NCBI GenBank assembly: GCA_001507935.1
Contig: LGET01000029.1
Coordinates: 1-12,200 of the forward strand
Reading direction: 5' to 3'
DNA length: 12,200 bases
From: Thermococcales archaeon 44_46
GTDB lineage: Archaea > Methanobacteriota_B > Thermococci > Thermococcales > Thermococcaceae
Part shown: piece after piece, positions 1-5,899 of the stretch
How the letters are laid out: each line of letters starts with the position of its first letter
Position numbering within the stretch: the stretch's first letter is position 1
Translations under genes and position numbers: made by a program
The notes under the pieces: generated by a model
Told to the model about the DNA's origin: nothing
The model's input: the letters and a program-made list of their open reading frames with translations, nothing else
Databases searched by the model: none

Positions 1-504
1 ACATGTGGCGAGGCAACTATCAAGGAATGGCAGAAGGAAAGGGAGATATTAAGCAGAACGAGTGAGGTATTTAGAGTTCCTCCAGAGAAACTGCCAGAGA
101 CCGCAGAGAGGTTCTTTGAGGAATGGAAGCAAGCAAGGAAAGAAGTGGAGAAGCTCAACAAAGAACTTGCAAAGCTTTTAATCTATGAGCTCGAGAGCAA
201 AGTTGAGAAAATAGGGGAGATTGAGTTCATTGGAGCTATAGTGGAGGGAGAGATAGATCACTTAAGAGAAGCAGCTCTGAAGCTTAAGAAACCAAAGAGG
301 ATTGTTGCTTTGATAAGTGAAGACAGCAAAGCCGTTGTGGTCAGTGTTGGTGATGAAATACCACACAAGGCCGGTGATTTGATAAAGATAATCACAAAGG
401 TTGCAGGCGGAGGCGGTGGAGGTAAGAAAGACCTAGCTCAAGGGAAGGTAAAGAATGTTCTAAAGGCCAGAGAGGCTATTGAAGAGCTCAAAAAGGCTCT
501 TTAA
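1..504 (+). CDS. alaS: Alanyl-tRNA synthetase, C-terminal part (5' end outside window)
   Basis: This is the last 167 codons of an open frame that enters from the left edge and ends with TAA at 502-504. AlaRS charges tRNA-Ala in the cytoplasm and clears mischarged Ser/Gly through its editing domain. The visible part is the helical linker (residues 10-60 of the fragment, rich in E/K/W/R) and then the DHHA1 C-terminal domain: an IGAIVEG strand, a VALISED strand, then an [15 protein letters not shown] segment, the glycine-rich DHHA1 signature used by AlaRS and relatives for RNA contact, and a final helix. The Gly-run and DLAQG order are what one expects in archaeal AlaRS. A GTG at 145 lies inside the frame and is not a real start, because the homologous sequence continues upstream of it. 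The next gene begins about 27 nt downstream, suggesting co-transcription. Confidence 0.93.
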   Translation, partial: TCGEATIKEWQKEREILSRTSEVFRVPPEKLPETAERFFEEWKQARKEVEKLNKELAKLLIYELESKVEKIGEIEFIGAIVEGEIDHLREAALKLKKPKRIVALISEDSKAVVVSVGDEIPHKAGDLIKIITKVAGGGGGGKKDLAQGKVKNVLKAREAIEELKKAL

Positions 505-519
505 TTTTTCAAATTTTTT

Positions 520-525
520 GGAGGG
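520..525 (+). promoter_or_regulatory. Ribosome binding site pointing to an ATT start
   Basis: GGAGGG is a near-complete complement of the archaeal anti-Shine-Dalgarno. It decides where the following frame begins: ATT 532 is 6 nt downstream, whereas the first ATG (580) is 54 nt away. Confidence 0.5.
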
Positions 526-531
526 TTTGAG

Positions 532-897
532 ATTAGAATAAAGGCACTCACTGAGGAATTAAGTAAAATTGCTGGGGAAATGGGGTTTAAGGCTGTTAAG
601 GAATTTTCCACGAGAGATGGGGCCAGGGTAGACTTGGCAATTTTGAGAGGGGACGAAAAAATTCTGGCAATTGAGTTTGAGAGCTCCTATAAATGGATAA
701 AGCAGAGGATTCTTTACAATGCAGTAAAGGCTAAGCGGGCTGGGTTTAGGCATCTCTGGGTGGTGTATCCTTTTAGAGGTAAGCCCTTAAGGAACAGCTG
801 GGTAAGTGAATATCTCAAAGAGCTCGGAGTGGAAGTGAAGGTTATCTCTCCGGAAAACATTGGAGAAAAGTTTAGGGAGTTTTTGAATTCAATTTAG
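532..897 (+). CDS. Uncharacterised small protein, possible restriction-endonuclease fold; likely non-ATG start
   Basis: I do not recognise a named family. The frame is open from just after the alaS stop to TAG at 895-897. The first in-frame ATG is at 580 (105 aa), but a strong GGAGGG at 520-525 sits far too distant (over 50 nt) from that ATG and at ideal distance (6 nt) from an ATT at 532. From 532 the product is 121 aa and begins with a natural-looking amphipathic helix (RIKALTEELSKIAGEMGF). Between the ribosome site and 580 there is no in-frame ATG, GTG or TTG. The core has a beta-strand carrying VDLAIL, then LAIEFES, then a helix and a LWVVYPF strand. This D...ExE arrangement between strands is reminiscent of PD-(D/E)xK nucleases, but the usual Lys is replaced by Glu, so the nuclease reading is tentative. 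It probably shares an operon with alaS. Confidence 0.72.
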   Translation: MRIKALTEELSKIAGEMGFKAVKEFSTRDGARVDLAILRGDEKILAIEFESSYKWIKQRILYNAVKAKRAGFRHLWVVYPFRGKPLRNSWVSEYLKELGVEVKVISPENIGEKFREFLNSI

Positions 898-988
898 GAT
901 TTTTACCTGACAGTTGCTATTTTTTGAATTGTTTTGGATGCAGATTTAAGCGATTAAGGTATTTTTGAGTTTTTACTTTGTTTGATGG

Positions 989-1022
989 TTTTCTTTTTTT
1001 ACTTTTGTCTTTTTGTTTTTTC
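989..1022 (+). terminator. Poly-T transcription terminator after alaS unit
   Basis: Several T-runs follow each other on the plus strand (runs of 5 to 8 T interrupted by single C/G/A) within an already T-rich stretch starting near 898. Archaeal RNA polymerase terminates at U-runs without needing a hairpin, and none is obvious here. The rest of 898-1031 shows no gene, tRNA or repeat that I can see. Confidence 0.55.
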
Positions 1023-1031
1023 CAATGGTAA

Positions 1032-1041
1032 ATTTTATATA
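1032..1041 (+). promoter_or_regulatory. TATA-box promoter of the accessory locus
   Basis: ATTTTATATA is a good archaeal TATA element. Initiation about 25 nt downstream would fall near 1062-1066, leaving a leader of roughly 26-30 nt before ATG 1092 that contains the G-run ribosome site. The three following genes on the same strand could be read from it. Confidence 0.55.
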
Positions 1042-1080
1042 GTTTGAGGACTTATTATTATTGAAAATTTCCTCATGCTT

Positions 1081-1088
1081 GGGGGGGG
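1081..1088 (+). promoter_or_regulatory. Ribosome binding site made of eight consecutive G
   Basis: The sequence immediately before ATG 1092 is G x 8 followed by CAG. The 5' part of the run can pair with the CCUCC anti-SD (one G-U pair) with about 6 nt of spacing. A homopolymer in this place is unusual, and its length would affect spacing if it slips. Confidence 0.55.
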
Positions 1089-1091
1089 CAG

Positions 1092-2534
1092 ATGCAAAGA
1101 TGGGTAGTTTTGAGCATTGTTGGGTTGTTGGTCTTTAGTAGTTTTGGTTTTGTTTTTGCTCAGGAAAGCTTTCGGGAAGTCAAGAATTCTCAAGTTCCGG
1201 TTAGTTCTGAGGCCTGCAGTGCTTGCAGTTCTTGTAGGGATTTTGATGTTGATAAGGCTTTGGGTGAGGTTAACTTAAAAATTGAGAATTTAACAAAGTT
1301 GATTAACCAAAAAGAAGCAGAATTGCAGGGACTTTATGCTGAACTTAATAAAACTAAGAGCGTTGAAACACTTGAGAAGATTGTTAAACTTGAGGATGAA
1401 GCTCAGCTTTTGAAGAGTGATTTGGAATTTTATAAAAGGCAAGAGCTGAGCTTGGAGTTAATCAAGAAGTATACTCGTCGGACTCCTTATGGTGTTGAAG
1501 TTCTTTATTACAGGCTTCCTAGGGAGGACGAGTTAGTCAGAGAGTATATTGAAAAGGTTCATTCTGTTAGGAAGGATGTTGATTTGAAGTGGTTTATTGC
1601 TTTTTACAGGCAGGCTGGTGAATTAACGTTTGATGAGTACGTTGTTACAGACATGAAGCTTAGGGAGGTTATTAAAGAGATAAAAGCTGGTAATGCTACA
1701 GTTGAGGATGCTTTAAAGCTTATTCGGCAGAGAAAGGAAATTTGGGATAGAATTTATGCTTACTTGGAGGAGAGGGATAAATTGCAAACATTCAAAAACC
1801 TTAAAGAACTCGGAAGAAAACAAACAATCATGAAAACAATGGGAATAGAACCTTATGGAATTTATTCTAATGTTACTTATTACAATGAACTTGGAGTAAA
1901 ATATTCATGCGCAGAAATCATCATTGATGGCATCCCTTATTGTGGAGCTAATCCATTAAAACAAACGCTTCCATCATATACTTACCCTGGAACACCATCT
2001 TTTAAAGATTTAACTCCAATTGCAGTCTGGGTAGGAGTGTACTCTTCAAGTGAGCCGAACACGGACTACTATCTAGGAGAATTTTGTACCTACACTTTTA
2101 AAAAAGAAAGTAAATTACATGAATACTGGGAATTAGCAAAGTACTATGACAGTAGGGCAAAATCCGTGCAAATAAAATACTTCTATGATGGTATAGCTTA
2201 TAACCCCTCTACTGGGGAATATCAAATTGCAAACTTAATATGGCAGTTTGAATGTAACTCTGCCACTAACTGTTGGGTAACAAGCTACAGACCTAGATTA
2301 CCGGATCCTAATGATCCTCTTACAATACCTAATGGGGAATATGTAATTAGGGTTTTCTCAAGGGCATTAAGGTCTAACTGTTGCAGAAGTAGTAGTTCTC
2401 ATGATAATCCCTATGGGTGTCATTGGTCTAATGGACACTGCAATGCATGCTTTGCCCCGGATGATTCAGCATCTCAGAATTTCCCACATGAAGATCGACC
2501 AACCAGGGAGTATATCCCTCAAGAGAGTAATTGA
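1092..2534 (+). CDS. Secreted Cys-rich coiled-coil protein of unknown function
   Basis: I do not recognise a family. The 480-aa product starts with a clear signal peptide (MQRW, hydrophobic core to residue 20, likely cleavage after VFA at 23). A CSACSSC cluster follows (Cys 42, 45, 48), then a heptad-like coiled coil at about 58-120, a charged helical region to about 230, and a beta-rich second half with about ten more cysteines. The last 80 residues are particularly Cys-rich and include SNCCRSSSS and CHWSNGHCNACF. Thirteen Cys in an exported protein suggests disulfides or metal binding. ATG 1092 fits the signal peptide and the G-run ribosome site. Base composition changes abruptly near codon 230 (about 1779): the first part is T-rich on the coding strand and the second part A-rich, as if two pieces of different origin had been joined. 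The next gene begins 12 nt after its stop. Role inferred: surface or secreted component of the locus. Confidence 0.85.
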   Translation: MQRWVVLSIVGLLVFSSFGFVFAQESFREVKNSQVPVSSEACSACSSCRDFDVDKALGEVNLKIENLTKLINQKEAELQGLYAELNKTKSVETLEKIVKLEDEAQLLKSDLEFYKRQELSLELIKKYTRRTPYGVEVLYYRLPREDELVREYIEKVHSVRKDVDLKWFIAFYRQAGELTFDEYVVTDMKLREVIKEIKAGNATVEDALKLIRQRKEIWDRIYAYLEERDKLQTFKNLKELGRKQTIMKTMGIEPYGIYSNVTYYNELGVKYSCAEIIIDGIPYCGANPLKQTLPSYTYPGTPSFKDLTPIAVWVGVYSSSEPNTDYYLGEFCTYTFKKESKLHEYWELAKYYDSRAKSVQIKYFYDGIAYNPSTGEYQIANLIWQFECNSATNCWVTSYRPRLPDPNDPLTIPNGEYVIRVFSRALRSNCCRSSSSHDNPYGCHWSNGHCNACFAPDDSASQNFPHEDRPTREYIPQESN

Positions 2535-2546
2535 GGGGGAATACGA

Positions 2547-4151
2547 ATGAGACGGTTTGTGCTCTCTTTGGTTTTTGTTCTTTTCTTTTTCACTGGCAAT
2601 ACAACCGCACATTTAGCCTTCTGGTGGGGTCACACGTTTAGTCGTAATGTTTCTGTAATCGCTGGTGACGAGGATTTCATCGCAGTAGGGCTCAATGCGG
2701 CATGTTATTATGAATCCGAACCAACAGGTGGAACATATGAAATATGCGATGGAAATGCAAGTGTGTACCTCTTTAAAAATGGAAAAGTTTTGTGGAAGAA
2801 AGAAATGTTGGGAGACTTTATAACCTCGATTTCATATCATAATGATATGATAGCTCTTGCTGTTCAGAAAAATTCAACCGGATATGTTTATCTCATTGGA
2901 AGTAATGGGAAAATAATCTGGAAAAAAGAACACCCGTGGGTTAATAGCGTTTTTGTTTCAGAAAAATATATAATTGTTGGAGATTCCAAGGGGTACACAT
3001 ATCTTTTTAACAAAGAAGGAGAACTCCTATGGAGATTAAAACTTGGCGATAAATTATATGTGAATGGAGAATATATACTAGTTGGAAATTCAAATAATAA
3101 CACGGTTTACTTTCTCAAACTCACAGACAGTGGGATGAGAGTGCTATGGAGACAGGAGGTTGGACATGTTTACAAGATTTCCACGACTGGAAATTATTCA
3201 TTAGTTGTGAGTTTTGACAATTATCAAGACTTATACTTTAAGAAAAATCCAAATGTTTTGTTCTTCAGTAGGAATGGCACTATTCTTTGGAAAAGAAAAT
3301 TTGAATCATTAGTAGATGTGGAAATGTCAAATGATGGCAAGTATGTTCTAATCGCCACGCCTTCTCAGTTATATCTTCTGGATACGCATGGCGAAGCTAT
3401 ATTATTTCGAGAAATTAAGGATATTGTTGATGTTTCGGTGGTTGACAACGTCACAGTGCTAATAAGAAAGAAAGGAAGGATACATGTCCTCAATGAAATA
3501 GATACTGTAATTGAAATTGGAACCGAGCTCTCTCATGTTGTCCATGTAGGAAAAAGTATAATTGTGGCAGGAAAAACAAGCATTTACATCTTTAGAATAC
3601 TGCCTCCAGCTGAAACGTCGATCATCACTGTGCTTGCTCCCTCTGCAAGGATTTACTTAAACAACACCTTTCTTACTAATTCTCCTAAGAATATCACTGT
3701 TGTTCCAGGAAGATATGAAGTAAGAGTGATTAGAGACAGATGTATTAATCACACCGAAAATATTTCCCTGAGAGCAAGAGACGTTAGAATTATCAAAATT
3801 AGAGGAGCTGGATATCTGACTGTATTTTCGAATGTATCTAACGCAGAAATTTATTTAAATGGGACAAAAATTGGGGCTGTACCTCTCTTGGATTACAAAT
3901 TGCCAGAGGGCAAGTATTTTATCAGAGTCATGGCTAGGGGGTATAAAAGTTACACCCAAGAAGTCGTTATAAATTCATGTGAACATAGGGTTGTTAATGC
4001 TACACTTTCTCCTTTGTTTTCAGAGACTTCAGAAACAAAGATAATGCCGCCTCTAAATGCTTCAGATAAAAACATCAATGTCTTATTAGTAGGGGTGCTT
4101 ATAATAATGCTCATAATCGGGACAGTAGCTCTCTGGTTACATAGAGATTAA
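2547..4151 (+). CDS. Secreted, membrane-anchored beta-propeller protein with two PEGA domains
   Basis: The 534-aa product has a signal peptide (MRR plus hydrophobic core, likely cleavage after TTA at 21). It then carries about seven or eight propeller blades at roughly 25-350, each with a strand such as VYLFKNGKVLWKK, VYLIGSNGKIIWKK or TYLFNKEGELLWR. This is the aromatic/Gly/Trp pattern of PQQ-like (quinoprotein-like) beta-propellers. Two PEGA domains follow: about 353-418 (RIYLNNTFLTNSPKNITVVPG) and about 420-490 (EIYLNGTKIGAVPL, then PEGKYFIRVMARGY). A single C-terminal membrane helix (about 509-530) ends in WLHRD. Many N-x-S/T sequons fit an N-glycosylated surface protein. PEGA domains are known from envelope proteins and PQQ-like propellers often act as binding platforms, so display or binding of a partner outside the cell is inferred. 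ATG 2547 follows GAGGGGGA at 2533-2540, and the 12-nt gap from the previous stop indicates an operon. Confidence 0.85.
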   Translation: MRRFVLSLVFVLFFFTGNTTAHLAFWWGHTFSRNVSVIAGDEDFIAVGLNAACYYESEPTGGTYEICDGNASVYLFKNGKVLWKKEMLGDFITSISYHNDMIALAVQKNSTGYVYLIGSNGKIIWKKEHPWVNSVFVSEKYIIVGDSKGYTYLFNKEGELLWRLKLGDKLYVNGEYILVGNSNNNTVYFLKLTDSGMRVLWRQEVGHVYKISTTGNYSLVVSFDNYQDLYFKKNPNVLFFSRNGTILWKRKFESLVDVEMSNDGKYVLIATPSQLYLLDTHGEAILFREIKDIVDVSVVDNVTVLIRKKGRIHVLNEIDTVIEIGTELSHVVHVGKSIIVAGKTSIYIFRILPPAETSIITVLAPSARIYLNNTFLTNSPKNITVVPGRYEVRVIRDRCINHTENISLRARDVRIIKIRGAGYLTVFSNVSNAEIYLNGTKIGAVPLLDYKLPEGKYFIRVMARGYKSYTQEVVINSCEHRVVNATLSPLFSETSETKIMPPLNASDKNINVLLVGVLIIMLIIGTVALWLHRD

Positions 4152-4156
4152 ATATT
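4147..4156 (+). promoter_or_regulatory. Possible TATA element before the Cys-rich peptide
   Basis: ATTAAATATT overlaps the end of the propeller gene and would start transcripts near 4175-4182, upstream of the Cys-rich frame. It is a weak match in an AT-rich context. The peptide could equally be read from the 1032 promoter. Confidence 0.25.
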
Positions 4157-4173
4157 GAGAAGAGGTATTCGAG

Positions 4174-4233
4174 ATGAACTTTGCCTTAGTTCCAAGGGGG
4201 AGTGTAGTTATTTATGAGGTTAGATTTAGATAA
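4174..4233 (+). other. 19-codon open frame with a good ribosome site, same frame as the Cys-rich peptide
   Basis: ATG 4174 is preceded by AGAGGT at 4161-4166 with 7-nt spacing and encodes MNFALVPRGSVVIYEVRFR, then TAA. It is in the same frame as the cysteine-rich sequence downstream, but that frame also meets TGA at 4246 and TAG at 4291. It could be a remnant of the original 5' end of the peptide gene, a tiny leader peptide, or chance. Confidence 0.2.
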
Positions 4234-4524
4234 GGTGTTTGGGCATGAGCTCACGGAAACAACTACGGTGCAAAAGTCGGTGATACCTATTAGACTCGGC
4301 TTAAATCAAACATTGCTGGCTACTTTGCGGACTGTGTCTCGTACTGTTGTGACTATAACTGGGGATGTATGCTAGATTGTTGTGGAGATTGTGCGTTTCC
4401 ATGTGGCGGATGTGCTAGAGGAAGTGCATGGGCATGTGGAGAGTGTCTTTATTGTGTTATAGTTTCATGTCCTTTGTGTGCTACTGGATGCTGTGATGAA
4501 GAGGGAACTTACTGTGACTATTAG
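4214..4524 (+). CDS. Halocin C8-like Cys-rich peptide precursor, frame-interrupted
   Basis: The frame from 4294 to TAG 4522-4524 encodes 76 residues, the last 68 holding 17 cysteines in CC, CxxC and C(x)nC spacings: DCVSYCCDYNWGC, LDCCGDCAFPCGGC, ACGECLYC, SCPLCATGCC, then TYCDY. No ATG/GTG/TTG opens this frame before an internal ATG at 4369, which has a poorly spaced GGGGA. Upstream, a different frame starts at ATG 4214 (MRLDLDKVFGHELTETTTVQ, then KSVIPIRLGLNQ) and runs past 4310. One extra base near 4304-4312 (for example in the CAAAC run) would join it to IAGYFADCVSYCC and give a precursor of about 103 aa: a leader plus a Cys-rich core. Halocin C8, a disulfide-rich haloarchaeal antimicrobial peptide cut from a larger precursor, is the nearest known kind of molecule. 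The likeness is in cysteine density and size, not a verified alignment. It may be a frameshifted pseudogene, a sequencing error or recoded. The small membrane gene starts 24 nt later. Confidence 0.6.
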
Positions 4525-4548
4525 CACCGGGACCATGAGGTGTGCGAA

Positions 4549-4893
4549 ATGGTAGAGTTGAGTAATAAGAGGTTTTATTTGGTTCTTGCATTATCTTTAA
4601 TTTTTACGTGGTTGGCGGTATTGGACAACACGCCGCCTCTTATAGCCTTTGGAACAATAGCGTTTCCCATGGTGATAGGATATTTCCTTATAGCTTGGAA
4701 GGAATTTCCTGGCATTATTCTAGCGAGTGCAGTATGGGGCATTATGATGCTGTTAGTGAACTTCCTTGCAGGCTCGTTATCCGGGCAAGTTGTTAGAACT
4801 GTTATTCTAAAGATGTCGAATGCTATTGTCGGAGTATTGGCATTTATAACTTTTGAGAAATTTATTAAAAAACGGTTGCCTAAGTCTCCCTGA
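4549..4893 (+). CDS. Small four-helix membrane protein, candidate immunity protein
   Basis: No named family is recognised. The 114-aa product has four hydrophobic segments: about 8-25 (FYLVLALSLIFTWLAVL), 29-49 (LIAFGTIAFPMVIGYFLIAW), 52-75 (IILASAVWGIMMLLVNFLAG) and 80-104 (VILKMSNAIVGVLAFITF). It ends in a basic tail (KKRLPKSP). A GTG at 4540 would add three residues, but GAGGTG at 4537-4542 sits 6 nt before ATG 4549 and serves as its ribosome site, so I prefer the ATG. It follows the Cys-rich peptide by 24 nt on the same strand. Small polytopic proteins next to secreted antimicrobial peptides commonly give self-protection, hence the inferred role. A transporter subunit or an unrelated membrane protein is also possible. 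It ends convergent to the Nif3-family gene. Confidence 0.75.
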   Translation: MVELSNKRFYLVLALSLIFTWLAVLDNTPPLIAFGTIAFPMVIGYFLIAWKEFPGIILASAVWGIMMLLVNFLAGSLSGQVVRTVILKMSNAIVGVLAFITFEKFIKKRLPKSP

Positions 4894-5005
4894 AGTGTAG
4901 ACTCCTTAGGATAAAAAGATAACAAACCGTGTCTCTCCTATTTTTCGTGGCTATATCTTGTGTAGGTCAGTTATCTTTTTGATGAAGCCTTTCTACCACA
5001 CTTCA
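4891..5005. terminator. Long imperfect inverted repeat, likely bidirectional terminator
   Basis: The space between two convergent stop codons folds on itself. AAAAAGATAAC at 4913-4923 is the exact reverse complement of GTTATCTTTTT at 4970-4980, and TGAAGTGT at 4891-4898 is the exact reverse complement of ACACTTCA at 4998-5005. The outer arms include the two TGA stop codons themselves. The inner arms supply a T-run on each strand (4976-4980 plus, 4917-4913 minus), and another T5 lies at 4941-4945. This is consistent with termination of both genes. No coding frame is seen in the 46-nt loop. Confidence 0.6.
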
Positions 5006-5761
5006 CAGCCCAGTAGGATTATCAATAAACACAGTCTTGACTCCAAACTTTTCTCTCAATACTGGCATTAATGCTTTAACTCCAAGGGTTTCTGTAGCAT
5101 AATGTCCTGCCGCTATAACGGTTAACTTTCCTTCCTTAGCTGTGTGGTAGTCGTCGTGTAAAAACTCTCCTGTTATGAAGAGATCAACACCTTTTTCTAT
5201 TGCCTCTGGGATTGCAAATCCTCCCCTGCCGCTGACTACTGCAACGCTTTTTATTTCCTCTACTCCAAATTCATAGGCTTTTACATACTCAGTCTTCAGC
5301 TTCTCTACAAGTATTTGGGCCACCAGAGGTAAAGGTTTTGGTTCCTCAAATTCCGAAATGTATCCTATGCTTATTCCGTTGTACTCTCCGAAGGGTTCCT
5401 TTGGCTCCAAATCTAAGAGCTTCAAAAGCTGGGCATTGTTTCCTACCTCGGGATGAACGTCAAGAGGCAAATGAGCAGCGTAGAGGTTCATCTCATTTTC
5501 GAGAAGAAACTTAAGCCTTTTTTGCACAAGCCCTCTTACGTACTCTATTCCTCCCCATATTAAGCCGTGATGGACTATTAGCATATCCGCTCTTAGAGCT
5601 CTGGCTTTAATAAAGGTGTCCATACAGGCATCAACTGCAAAAGCGATCTTTTCCACCTCTTCTCTTCCCTCAACTTGTAGTCCGTTTCGGGATTTATCGG
5701 GAAAAGAGTTTATGCTTAAATACTCATCAAGGAATGCAACAATTTCATCTCTACTCGCCAT
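5003..5761 (-). CDS. Nif3-like dinuclear metal centre protein (DUF34/YbgI family)
   Basis: The 252-aa product belongs to the Nif3/YbgI family, which forms toroidal hexamers with a dimetal site per subunit. The exact reaction is unsettled, and some bacterial members are listed as GTP cyclohydrolase I type 2 homologues. Family marks in order: FLDEYLSI near the N-terminus, NGLQVEG, IAFAVDACMDTFIKA, the metal-ligand motif IVHHGLIWGG (His 64 and 65), AAHLPLDVHPEVGNNAQL, SGRGGFAIPEAIEKGVDLFITGE, the second ligand set in AAGHYATETLG, and PTGL at the C-terminus. Length is normal. Two GTG codons (5773 and 5770) precede ATG 5761, but they form part of AGGTGGTG, which is well placed as the ribosome site of the ATG, so the ATG is preferred. 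It is a single-gene unit, divergent from the small membrane gene at 5900. Confidence 0.92.
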   Translation of the reverse strand: MASRDEIVAFLDEYLSINSFPDKSRNGLQVEGREEVEKIAFAVDACMDTFIKARALRADMLIVHHGLIWGGIEYVRGLVQKRLKFLLENEMNLYAAHLPLDVHPEVGNNAQLLKLLDLEPKEPFGEYNGISIGYISEFEEPKPLPLVAQILVEKLKTEYVKAYEFGVEEIKSVAVVSGRGGFAIPEAIEKGVDLFITGEFLHDDYHTAKEGKLTVIAAGHYATETLGVKALMPVLREKFGVKTVFIDNPTGL

Positions 5762-5808
5762 TTTCTTCACCACCTAATAATCACCTTTAATATGTTTAAA
5801 CCTTTCCT

Positions 5809-5834
5809 ATAATACTCGACAATTACATAAAAGA
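5809..5834 (-). promoter_or_regulatory. Candidate promoter of the Nif3-family gene
   Basis: Read on the minus strand, TCTTTTATGTAA (5834-5823) and GAGTATTATAGG (5817-5806) are both TATA-like. They would start transcripts near 5803 or 5786, leaving leaders of about 40 or 25 nt before ATG 5761. I cannot tell which is used in this AT-rich 126-nt divergent gap. Confidence 0.3.
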
Positions 5835-5855
5835 TTACCAACTATAGCCGAAATC

Positions 5856-5864
5856 CTTAAATAC
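5856..5864 (+). promoter_or_regulatory. TATA-box promoter for the membrane protein/permease pair
   Basis: CTTAAATAC with purine-rich CCGAAAT just upstream (BRE-like). Initiation about 25 nt on would fall near 5884, directly before GGTGA at 5888-5892, the ribosome site 7 nt ahead of ATG 5900. Confidence 0.5.
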
Positions 5865-5899
5865 AAAAAATACAAAACCTGCAATTTGGTGAAACAACT

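Noticed and set aside
898-1031. T-rich stretch as a possible small gene or structured RNA
   Set aside because: Stops occur in all frames on the plus strand, and the sequence has no paired arms that I can see. Poly-T termination explains it well enough.
4231-4293. Reading TAA/TGA/TAG at 4231, 4246 and 4291 as recoded codons (selenocysteine, pyrrolysine or readthrough) to keep the Cys-rich frame open from ATG 4174
   Set aside because: Three different stops within 63 nt would all need recoding, no SECIS-like structure is evident, and the order is not known for pyrrolysine use. A frameshift joining the 4214 frame is simpler.
4608-4796. 62-codon plus frame inside the membrane gene
   Set aside because: Shifted frame lacking a ribosome site; translation has no domain-like character.
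4575-4925. 116-codon minus-strand open frame opposite the small membrane gene
   Set aside because: It is a mirror of the plus gene. The plus frame has a ribosome site and clean transmembrane segments, while the minus frame has mixed composition and would run through the inverted repeat.
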